NCBI GenBank assembly: GCA_021741155.1
Contig: JAIOYP010000037.1
Location: 1 to 40,998, forward strand
Source: Flavobacteriales bacterium
Lineage (GTDB): Bacteria > Bacteroidota > Bacteroidia > UBA10329
DNA: 40,998 bases
Reading direction: 5' to 3'
Part shown: positions 34,960 through 40,998 of the stretch, one piece after another
Position numbering within the stretch: position 1 is the first letter of the stretch
Layout of the letters: each line of letters begins with the position of its first letter
The notes under the pieces: model-generated
The model's input: only the letters and a program-made list of their open reading frames with translations
Databases searched by the model: none
Told to the model about the DNA's origin: nothing
Made by a program: the position numbers and the translations under genes

Positions 34960-36120
34960 TCAGTCTTCCAACCAACTCTGATAATACTTCCCATCATCGA
35001 TCTTCAAAGCCTCTTCGGTCACCATGAGTGGTTTGAAGGTATCGACCATAACGGCCAATTCGTCTGTTTCCTTTTTGCCGATACTGCGTTCCATTGCTCC
35101 CGGGTGTGGTCCGTGTGGAATTCCTGCCGGATGAACAGAAATATGCCCTGGTCCGATGTCGTTTCGGCTCATGAAATCGCCATCAACGTAATACAGCACC
35201 TCATCGCTATCTATATTGCTGTGGTTGTAGGGTGCGGGAATTGCTTCCGGATGATAGTCGTAAAGCCTTGGGCAGAATGAACAGACTACGAAGGCATCGC
35301 TCTCAAACGTCTGGTGAACGGGAGGCGGCTGATGCACACGTCCGGTTATCGGCTCAAAATCGTGAATGCTGAAGGCATACGGATAGTTGTAGCCGTCCCA
35401 ACCCACCACATCGAAGGGATGCGTGGCATACACCATTTCGTGCATCATTCCCTGCTTTTTCACTTTCATCAGAAACTCACCTTTCTCATCATGGGTCTCC
35501 AGATCGGATGGCCTTCGGATGTCGCGTTCGCAGAAAGGTGAGTGCTCCAGCAACTGCCCGAACCAATTCCGGTAGCGTTTTGGCGTGTACATCGGTCGGG
35601 TACTTTCCACAATGAAAAGTCGATTGTCCTCCGAATCGAAATTGATCTGATAGATCATTCCGCGCGGAATGAGCAGATAATCGCCATACGAGAAATTGAG
35701 ATTCCCGACCAAGCTCCGCAGCGTTCCTGAACCTTTATGGATGAAGATCATCTCATCGCAATCGGCATTTTTATAAAAGTATTCGGTCAGGCTTTTTCGA
35801 GGCGCGGCCAATACGATCGTGCAGTCAGAATTGGTGAGAATGGCCTTTCGGCTTGCTAGAAAATCATCCTCTGGCGTCACATTAAAACCATGAAGCCGAA
35901 GCGAACGCATGTTGTGCTCCAAGGCGATCTTCGGTTTCACGGAGTAAGGTTCCTTGATGCTTTTGACCTGGGTAGGTCGATGTACGTGATATAGCAGACT
36001 CGACATGCCATCGAAACCGACAGTTCCGAACAATTGCTCGTACTGGTGCTCGCCTTTTTCGTTCTTGAAAACGGTATGTCGCTTGTGCGGCACTTTTCCT
36101 AATTGATGATAGATTGGCAT
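34960..36120 (-). CDS. hmgA: Homogentisate 1,2-dioxygenase
   Basis: Fe(II) ring-cleaving enzyme turning homogentisate into maleylacetoacetate, the step after HppD. The ATG at 36120 (MPIYHQLGKVPHKRH) gives 386 residues. The cupin-type protein shows GDYLLIPRGMIYQINF, the PPPVHQTFESDAFVVCSF segment, and the C-terminal iron-site region YNHSNIDSDEVLYYVDGDF with HPAGIPHGPHPGAMERSIG. These are all characteristic of the bacterial branch of the family. It is the first gene of a two-gene operon with hppD. The later enzymes (maleylacetoacetate isomerase, fumarylacetoacetase) are not in the window. Confidence 0.95.
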   Translation of the reverse strand: MPIYHQLGKVPHKRHTVFKNEKGEHQYEQLFGTVGFDGMSSLLYHVHRPTQVKSIKEPYSVKPKIALEHNMRSLRLHGFNVTPEDDFLASRKAILTNSDCTIVLAAPRKSLTEYFYKNADCDEMIFIHKGSGTLRSLVGNLNFSYGDYLLIPRGMIYQINFDSEDNRLFIVESTRPMYTPKRYRNWFGQLLEHSPFCERDIRRPSDLETHDEKGEFLMKVKKQGMMHEMVYATHPFDVVGWDGYNYPYAFSIHDFEPITGRVHQPPPVHQTFESDAFVVCSFCPRLYDYHPEAIPAPYNHSNIDSDEVLYYVDGDFMSRNDIGPGHISVHPAGIPHGPHPGAMERSIGKKETDELAVMVDTFKPLMVTEEALKIDDGKYYQSWLED

Positions 36121-36140
36121 GAATGAAAGGTTTAAAGCAC

Positions 36141-36148
36141 CGAATTTA
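36141..36148 (-). promoter_or_regulatory. Putative -7 box of the hmgA-hppD operon
   Basis: On the minus strand TAAATTCG resembles TAnnTTTG, 20 bp before the hmgA ATG at 36120. Confidence 0.4.
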
Positions 36149-36293
36149 CACAATCACTTGCCGCGGTTGAAATGACTCAAATCAATTGAAGCCTTTGCGT
36201 TGCCACAAATATTAATTTAGCCTAGCGGAAACTTTTGTTTGATGAATCGCGTAAAGCCGAGCACCTAACAGAAAACGCGCAAAAACCAATCTC

Positions 36294-36938
36294 ATGCGAA
36301 TTCAGAAATTACTGGCCGCTGGCCTTTTAACTATTGCCTCAACGGGTTTGTTTGCCCAAGGCTTTGAAGGTTCGATATACTTCACCAAATCAAATATGGT
36401 TGATGTTACCCAATACGCTTACCACGTGAAAGGGAACATGGTTCGTATTGATGAAATGGTGGAAGGAAGCGACAAGCTTGTGGCAACGCTACTTGTGAAC
36501 TTAGAAAATGGAGAAATGACGGCTTTGAGCCACGAACGAAATCTCTACATGAATCGTCCGAATAAGGATGATAAAGGTGGCGCCATTGTAGGCGCGGAAG
36601 TTATTGATGGACAATTGAAGCGTGCCATTCATGGAGTTAATTGTTCTCAAGTAAGAGTGAAGAATAAAGCTGCAGACCGCGAGGTTATGTACTGGGTTTC
36701 GGATGATGCCAGTTACGCTTTCTTCCCTAAGTTGTTGAACATTCTGAAACGAAAAGACAACTTCTCAACGTACTATTTGAGTATTCCAAATGTTGGAAAC
36801 AAGCTGCCAATGATGGCGCAGGAAAACACGCTTTTGAGAGACAAAAAAGGCTTCCTTCAAGTAGATAAATTGGAGAAGAAAAAGTTGGATGATTCGCTTT
36901 TCAAAATCCCAGCTGGGTTTGAAAAAGTAGAGCGTTAA
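36294..36938 (+). CDS. DUF4412 domain-containing exported protein
   Basis: A 214-residue protein with a signal peptide (ending GLFAQ near residue 22) and a DUF4412-type beta-rich body: EGSIYFTKSNMVDVTQYAYHVKGNMVRIDE, later VNCSQVRVKNKAADREVMYWVSDD. The family is widespread in Bacteroidota, with no established activity; a periplasmic or outer-membrane-associated beta-sandwich is likely. The gene ends immediately against the convergent LD-carboxypeptidase gene, and its terminator lies inside that gene's 3' end. Confidence 0.88.
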   Translation: MRIQKLLAAGLLTIASTGLFAQGFEGSIYFTKSNMVDVTQYAYHVKGNMVRIDEMVEGSDKLVATLLVNLENGEMTALSHERNLYMNRPNKDDKGGAIVGAEVIDGQLKRAIHGVNCSQVRVKNKAADREVMYWVSDDASYAFFPKLLNILKRKDNFSTYYLSIPNVGNKLPMMAQENTLLRDKKGFLQVDKLEKKKLDDSLFKIPAGFEKVER

Positions 36939-37847
36939 TTACGATACGTATTGGAACTGAGAGCCGCTGTCCGTTGTTCGGGCAGCGGCTTTTTTGCCTA
37001 GAATAAGTGCTCGATTATCGTCAATATGCCCTGCGGGGAAGTTGAAACAAACGGGGTAATCGTATTCTTCCACTACTTCGCGAATGATTTCTTCGGCCGA
37101 TTTCCCAAATGGAACGGCATTATCCTTCATATCACACATTCCGCCAATAATTAATCCTTTCAGCTTGGCAAGTTTTCCGTTGCGCTTGAGGTTCATCATC
37201 ATGCGGTCGATGTGGTAGAGGTATTCATCCAAATCTTCGAGGAAGAGGATTTTTCCATCGGTATTTATATCCGATTCTGAACCCAGAATGGAATACAGAA
37301 CCGATAAGTTTCCACCCATAATTTCACCTTCCATTTCTCCTATTCGGTTAAGTGGATGCGAAGGAAAATCATAGCTCGGAAGCTCACCTTTGAGTGAATT
37401 GAAGAGCGTGGTAATCTGCACATGATTCTCGGGCAAATTTTTCATGCTCAACGGCATGGAACTGTGCAACGTGGCAATGCCGAAATTCTGATTAATGTGT
37501 GCATGCAGCACGGTTATATCGCTGAACCCACACAACCACTTTGGGTGCTTTTCGAATTCGGTAAAGTCGAGTTTATCAATGATGCGAACCGTGCCGTAAC
37601 CTCCACGCGCACAGAGAATGGCGTTGACGGTTTCATCATCTAACATGCGCTGCATATCGGCAGCGCGGTCTTCATCACTCCCAGAATATTGATTTTCCGC
37701 TCCGAACATTCGTTGTCCCGTTCGGACTTTGAAACCTGCATCGGCCAATACGCCAATGATGGGTTCAACTTCTTCCCACGTGAGTTTGCGCGCTGTGGCA
37801 ACGATACCGATGGTGCTGCCTGGTTTGAGGAAATGTGGTTCAATCAT
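36939..37847 (-). CDS. LD-carboxypeptidase (peptidase family S66)
   Basis: Cytoplasmic serine peptidase of 302 residues that trims the terminal D-alanine from tetrapeptides released from murein, allowing recycling. Start MIEPHFLKPGSTIGIVATAR is typical. The catalytic Ser lies in the GFSDIT motif, the Glu in FLEDLDEYLYHIDRM, and the His in PAGHIDDNRALILG, completing the Ser-Glu-His triad of family S66. No signal peptide. The last codons contain a strong hairpin with a T-run in the plus direction, which serves the neighbouring DUF4412 gene. Confidence 0.93.
   Translation of the reverse strand: MIEPHFLKPGSTIGIVATARKLTWEEVEPIIGVLADAGFKVRTGQRMFGAENQYSGSDEDRAADMQRMLDDETVNAILCARGGYGTVRIIDKLDFTEFEKHPKWLCGFSDITVLHAHINQNFGIATLHSSMPLSMKNLPENHVQITTLFNSLKGELPSYDFPSHPLNRIGEMEGEIMGGNLSVLYSILGSESDINTDGKILFLEDLDEYLYHIDRMMMNLKRNGKLAKLKGLIIGGMCDMKDNAVPFGKSAEEIIREVVEEYDYPVCFNFPAGHIDDNRALILGKKAAARTTDSGSQFQYVS
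36962..36995 (+). terminator. Rho-independent terminator inside the 3' end of the S66 gene
   Basis: A 12-bp stem (36962-36973 with 36979-36990, one G-T pair) with a TTGTT loop, followed by a run of T. It lies 24 bp after the DUF4412 stop and ends that transcript. The same bases encode the C-terminal KKAAARTTDSGS of the opposite gene. Confidence 0.85.
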
Positions 37848-37965
37848 ACTGGCTGATACGAAACTTTAGTTCAGCGAAGCTAATTACGAATTGATTGCAA
37901 ATATCCGAATGCAGAATTCTGAAGTTATACATTTAACTACCACGCCCTAATCAACCTTAAATCGT

Positions 37966-37973
37966 TATTTTTG
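37966..37973 (+). promoter_or_regulatory. Putative -7 box of the toxin-antitoxin pair
   Basis: TATTTTTG, a perfect TAnnTTTG match, 24 bp before the antitoxin ATG. Confidence 0.5.
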
Positions 37974-37997
37974 ATGATAAGATGTAAATAAAATGCA

Positions 37998-38219
37998 ATG
38001 AGCATTCAAGCAGAAAAAATACAATTGGTCAAAATGCTTTTGGATACGGAGAATCCGAAAATCATTGAGTCTATTAAGGAACTTTTTAAAAAAGAAGCGC
38101 CTGCTGATTTTTGGAATAATCTGTCTTTAAAGGACAGGACAGAAATTGAAAAAGCATCAGCCGAAATAGAAAACGGGCAGGTAACGGACTACGAGACGTT
38201 TATGCAAAAGCACAGATAA
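37998..38219 (+). CDS. Antitoxin of a ParD/RelB-like pair
   Basis: A 73-residue, mostly helical acidic protein (DFWNNLSLKDRTEIEKASAEIENGQVTDYETFMQKH). The region around LSLKDRTEIEKASAEIENGQ and the ending (Y-x-x-F-M-x-K) is typical of Bacteroidota antitoxins that precede ParE/RelE toxins. The stop codon abuts the toxin's start, so the two are coupled. The N-terminal half is a helical dimerisation-type segment; direct DNA binding is expected from the family but not shown. Confidence 0.82.
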   Translation: MSIQAEKIQLVKMLLDTENPKIIESIKELFKKEAPADFWNNLSLKDRTEIEKASAEIENGQVTDYETFMQKHR

Positions 38220-38522
38220 TTGAGTCGCAAAGTTGTTATATCAAAAACGGCTGAAAAGAAATTAAACGACCTTTTTGACTATCTAATTAAGAAATGGTCT
38301 GTTTCTGTTAAGAAGGAATTTGTTGAAAAATTGGATGCCTCAATTAGCATCATCCAAAATCAACCCGAAATTTTTCCTGAATCTAAAAAAGGGAAAGGGC
38401 TCAGAAAATGTGTTGTAACAAAACAGACCATTTTGTATTATCGTTTTACCTCTAAACGAATCAATATTGTAACACTATTTGACTCTAGACGAGACCCCAA
38501 AAGGTTAGAAAAGGAGGTCTAA
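38220..38522 (+). CDS. ParE/RelE-family toxin
   Basis: A 100-residue basic protein of the RelE/ParE superfamily: VVISKTAEKKLNDLFDYL, then KKWSVSVKKEFVEKLDASISIIQNQPEIFP, GLRKCVVTKQTILYYRF and a C-terminal VTLFDSRRDPKRL. The NIVTLFDSRRDP ending is typical of the Bacteroidota ParE-like group, which may act on gyrase or ribosome-bound mRNA; which one is not decided here. It seems to start with TTG right after the antitoxin stop (TAATTG), as no ATG is near. It appears intact, unlike the PIN module at 12.4 kb. Confidence 0.86.
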   Translation: MSRKVVISKTAEKKLNDLFDYLIKKWSVSVKKEFVEKLDASISIIQNQPEIFPESKKGKGLRKCVVTKQTILYYRFTSKRINIVTLFDSRRDPKRLEKEV

Positions 38523-38655
38523 TCAATCTTTTTGGTAAACGTGGTTTACGCTACCACCTCCCAACTAAATTCGGTTCTTCTACACTTTATCTTCTTTGTC
38601 TCCTTTTCTCTGTGCGAACTAAAACCCGTGAGCAAAGCGAACGACAGTTGAATAC

Positions 38656-38663
38656 TATCTTCG
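38656..38663 (+). promoter_or_regulatory. Putative -7 box of metG
   Basis: TATCTTCG resembles TAnnTTTG, 18 bp before the TTG start of metG. Confidence 0.4.
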
Positions 38664-38681
38664 CAGCCCAAAATAACAGCA

Positions 38682-40730
38682 TTGACCGCATACAAACGAC
38701 ATCTCATTACAGCCGCATTGCCTTATGCCAACGGCCCCATCCATTTGGGTCACTTGGCGGGCGCCTATTTACCATCAGACATTTATGTGCGGTACATGCG
38801 GCTCAAGAAGGAAGATGTGCTGTTCGTTTGTGGTTCGGATGAGCATGGAGCAGCCATTACGATTCGCGCCAAGAAAGAAGGTGTTTCGCCTCAAGAAATT
38901 GTTGATCGATACGATGCGATTTGCAAAAAAGCATTCGCAGATTTCGGGATTGATTTCGATATCTATCACCGCACTTCTTCCGAATTACATAAGGAAACGG
39001 CTTCAAATTATTTCTTGGAGTTGTTAGAAAAAGATGCGTTCACCGTTCAGGAAAGTGAGCAGTATTTTGATAAAGAAGCACAGCAGTTTTTGGCCGACCG
39101 ATACATCACAGGAACGTGCCCAAAGTGCGCCAACGATAGCGCCTATGGTGATCAGTGCGAGAAGTGCGGAAGTGCGCTGAGCCCGACCGACCTCATCAAT
39201 CCAAAATCAACGTTGAGCGGAAACGCTCCCATAATGAAAGCCACGAAGCATTGGTATTTGCCAATGCAAGACCACGAAAAATGGTTGAAGGAATGGATTA
39301 ATGAAGGAACGTTCGAAGGAAAAGAACATCACAATCCGAAAGACTGGAAAAACCATGTGATTGGTCAGTGCAATTCGTGGATTGATGGTGGATTGCAGCC
39401 TCGTGCCATGACCCGCGACCTCGATTGGGGTGTTCGTGTTCCTGTTGAAGGAGCAGAAGGAAAAGTGCTTTATGTGTGGTTGGATGCGCCCATCGGTTAC
39501 ATCTCTGCCACCAAGCAATGGGCAGTTGATAATGGTAAGAATTGGGAAGATTATTGGAAAAATGAGGAAACCCGTTTGGTTCACTTCATTGGCAAGGACA
39601 ACATCGTTTTTCATTGCATCATCTTCCCCATTCTACTGAAAGCACATGGCGAGTACATTCTTCCTGAGAATGTTCCTGCCAACGAGTTTTTGAATTTGGA
39701 GGGACAAAAACTTTCCACTTCGCGCAATTGGGCGGTTTGGTTGCACGAATATTTGGAAGAATATCCTGATAGAATTGATGCGCTGCGATATTGTCTCACT
39801 TCCATCCTGCCCGAAAACAAGGACAGCGAGTTTACGTGGAAAGACTTTCAAGCAAGGAACAATAACGAACTGGTGGCCATTTTGGGAAACTTCGTGAATC
39901 GTGCGGTGGTGCTTACTCACAAGTATTTTGATGGAAAAGTTCCAACGGGAGATTTCGACCAAGACGTCTTGGATGAAGTGAAATCGCATTACGAAAAAGT
40001 TGCTTCTGGTCTAGATAAATTCAACTTCCGTCAGGCATTGGCTGACGCGATGAATGTGGCTCGGATTGGCAACAAATACTTGGCAGACAATGAGCCTTGG
40101 AAAACCATAAAAACGGATGAAGCCGCTGCACAGAAAGTCATCTCCACTTCTCTGATAATTGCCGAACATCTGAAGAATGTGGTTGCACCGTTTCTACCGA
40201 ATACATCGGCAAAACTGGCTCATATTCTAAATATTGATGCAGCTAATTGGGGCGGAGAAAGCACCATTTCTGTAGGACATCAACTCAATCCAGCAGAACT
40301 GCTTTTCACCAAGTTTGAGGATGAAGATGTGGAGAAGCAAGTGAACAAATTGAAAGAAGCCGCTGCTGCTGCTGCACAAACCTTCACTTTAGAACCTGCC
40401 AAAGACGAAACCACGTTTGAGGATTTCCAAAAATTAGACATTCGAATTGCCACTATCATTGAAGCCGAAAAAGTGGCCAAAACCAAGAAACTTCTCAAGC
40501 TGAAAGTAGATACTGGAATGGACCAACGCACCGTGGTTTCGGGTATTGCCGAGTTTTATTCTCCAGAAGAAATCATTGGAAAACAAGTTTGCCTTTTAGC
40601 GAATCTTGCTCCTCGCGCCATCAAAGGAATTGAAAGTCAGGGAATGATTCTAATGGCGGAAAGTCCTGATGGAAAACTAAGTTTTGTGCTGCCAGAAGCT
40701 GTCGTTGCAAACGGAACAAGCATAAGTTAG
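38682..40730 (+). CDS. metG: Methionyl-tRNA synthetase
   Basis: Charges tRNA-Met with methionine; 682 residues, the long dimeric form. The start codon is TTG (no in-frame ATG is near, and the family N-terminus [21 protein letters not shown] begins at once). Class I signature HLGH (residues 21-24); zinc-binding knot GTCPKCAND...[14 protein letters not shown] and the adenylate loop KLSTSRNW, a variant of KMSKS. An anticodon-binding helical bundle and a C-terminal EMAPII/Trbp111-type tRNA-binding domain (about 580-682, [14 protein letters not shown]) complete it. An Ala-rich linker joins the last two. The gene is followed by tRNA-Arg. Confidence 0.97.
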   Translation: MTAYKRHLITAALPYANGPIHLGHLAGAYLPSDIYVRYMRLKKEDVLFVCGSDEHGAAITIRAKKEGVSPQEIVDRYDAICKKAFADFGIDFDIYHRTSSELHKETASNYFLELLEKDAFTVQESEQYFDKEAQQFLADRYITGTCPKCANDSAYGDQCEKCGSALSPTDLINPKSTLSGNAPIMKATKHWYLPMQDHEKWLKEWINEGTFEGKEHHNPKDWKNHVIGQCNSWIDGGLQPRAMTRDLDWGVRVPVEGAEGKVLYVWLDAPIGYISATKQWAVDNGKNWEDYWKNEETRLVHFIGKDNIVFHCIIFPILLKAHGEYILPENVPANEFLNLEGQKLSTSRNWAVWLHEYLEEYPDRIDALRYCLTSILPENKDSEFTWKDFQARNNNELVAILGNFVNRAVVLTHKYFDGKVPTGDFDQDVLDEVKSHYEKVASGLDKFNFRQALADAMNVARIGNKYLADNEPWKTIKTDEAAAQKVISTSLIIAEHLKNVVAPFLPNTSAKLAHILNIDAANWGGESTISVGHQLNPAELLFTKFEDEDVEKQVNKLKEAAAAAAQTFTLEPAKDETTFEDFQKLDIRIATIIEAEKVAKTKKLLKLKVDTGMDQRTVVSGIAEFYSPEEIIGKQVCLLANLAPRAIKGIESQGMILMAESPDGKLSFVLPEAVVANGTSIS

Positions 40731-40737
40731 AAGGAAT

Positions 40738-40745
40738 TATTTTTG
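40738..40745 (+). promoter_or_regulatory. Putative -7 box of tRNA-Arg
   Basis: TATTTTTG, a perfect TAnnTTTG match, 17 bp before the 5' end of the tRNA gene and just after the metG stop. Confidence 0.5.
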
Positions 40746-40762
40746 CCACGCTTTTTGGCAAT

Positions 40763-40834
40763 GGCCCCGTAGTTCAATGGATAGAATAGAAGTTTCCTAA
40801 ACTTTTGATAGCAGTTCGATTCTGCTCGGGGCTA
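40763..40834 (+). tRNA. tRNA-Arg (anticodon CCU)
   Basis: Folds by hand into a full cloverleaf of 72 nt without encoded CCA. The acceptor stem GGCCCCG pairs with CGGGGCT (one G-U), the D stem is GTTC/GAAT, and the anticodon stem is GAAGT/ACTTT. The loop TTCCTAA gives anticodon CCT, reading the AGG arginine codon. T stem AGCAG/CTGCT with loop TTCGATT; discriminator A. Confidence 0.93.
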
Positions 40835-40998
40835 CTAGGCAGGAAACTTCCAATTTTTCGTGAAGTTTCCTGTTTTTGTTTTTGCTGAAACCCTCGTCAA
40901 CGTTGAGACACAGAGCGAGTGCCTCATTGATTTTCTTAGTTCGACATTTTATTCCGTCAAACTCAATCATTTCGGGAAATATCGAACTGAGGAGCAGT
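40797..40998 (-). CDS. C-terminal end of a serine recombinase (partial)
   Basis: A minus-strand frame enters from the window edge and stops (TAG) inside the tRNA-Arg gene. It reads LLLSSIFPEMIEFDG, IKCRTKKINEALAL and NVDEGFSKNKN. This IFPE..xFDG..xRTxxIN pattern is what I recognise from the extreme C-terminus of Bacteroidota recombinase family proteins (large serine recombinases). The final residues (SRIELLSKV) are read from antisense tRNA sequence. If right, the gene belongs to an integrated element whose boundary is at or within the tRNA. The catalytic domain is outside the window, so the identification rests on about 45 residues. Confidence 0.5.
   Translation of the reverse strand, partial: LLLSSIFPEMIEFDGIKCRTKKINEALALCLNVDEGFSKNKNRKLHEKLEVSCLVAPSRIELLSKV
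40840..40885. terminator. Terminator downstream of tRNA-Arg
   Basis: An 11-bp perfect stem, CAGGAAACTTC (40840-40850) with GAAGTTTCCTG (40862-40872), followed by a T-rich run. It should end the tRNA transcript. The right arm GAAGTTTCCT repeats exactly the anticodon-arm sequence of the tRNA (40789-40798), so the left arm could pair with either. Confidence 0.85.

Noticed and set aside
38513-38558. Nested inverted repeats after the ParE-like toxin (GTAAAC-GTG-GTTTAC, with GGAGGT/ACCTCC outside)
   Set aside because: Stems are short and no T-run follows, so neither a terminator nor a recombination site is convincing.

Overview
The window comes from a member of the Bacteroidota, most likely in or near the Flavobacteriales. 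The evidence is three secreted proteins (plus two broken remnants) with type IX secretion (T9SS) C-terminal sorting domains, TAnnTTTG-type -7 promoter boxes just before several genes, a propeller-type LytS/LytTR signalling pair, and Bacteroidota-style DUF4412, TolC and periplasmic adaptor proteins. Most of the window is ordinary chromosome at moderate G+C. The stretch from about 27.1 to 33.7 kb looks visibly richer in G+C and is a mosaic of foreign-looking genes and gene fragments.

Layout. 0.1-3.8 kb: LytTR response regulator and propeller-domain histidine kinase. 3.8-9.4 kb: DUF2804 protein, T9SS-exported CotH/lamin-tail protein, phosphonatase-like HAD hydrolase, PHP-family histidinol phosphatase. 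9.5-12.8 kb: pdxH, a Fic protein, a broken copy of the pdxH start, an Mrr-type restriction enzyme, and an antitoxin followed by the tail of a destroyed PIN toxin. 12.8-17.3 kb: a large T9SS-exported M4 metalloprotease. 17.4-21.9 kb: TolC and adaptor efflux subunits, tsaB, and a purple-acid-phosphatase-like lipoprotein. 21.9-27.05 kb: a tightly packed leftward five-gene operon (GT39/ArnT-like transferase, UbiA prenyltransferase, DprE1-like, DprE2-like, HAD phosphatase). Together these look like a complete route for making polyprenyl-phosphate-arabinose (or a similar pentose) and transferring it to an acceptor.

27.1-36.1 kb: this is the most unusual part. The intact tyrosine-degradation pair (hmgA, hppD) sits on the right. 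The last 207 bp of hppD occur twice more to the left, at 27128-27334 and 29480-29661, in the same orientation. Both extra copies begin at the same codon (Leu319) of hppD. The encoded residues are essentially identical, but many synonymous sites differ. Between the copies lie a FAD-dependent halogenase-like gene, a NarL-type two-component system, a LamG T9SS protein and broken T9SS tails. This is what repeated insertion of cassettes at one fixed point in the 3' end of hppD would produce, each arrival bringing a replacement 3' end. No recombinase gene is visible inside the cassettes. A smaller parallel is seen at pdxH, where a decayed copy of its 5' end lies on the far side of the fic gene.

36.3-41 kb: DUF4412 protein, LD-carboxypeptidase, a ParD/ParE-like toxin-antitoxin pair, metG, and tRNA-Arg(CCU). 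The C-terminal end of an apparent serine recombinase runs into the window on the minus strand and stops inside the tRNA. This suggests the edge of an integrated element just beyond the window.
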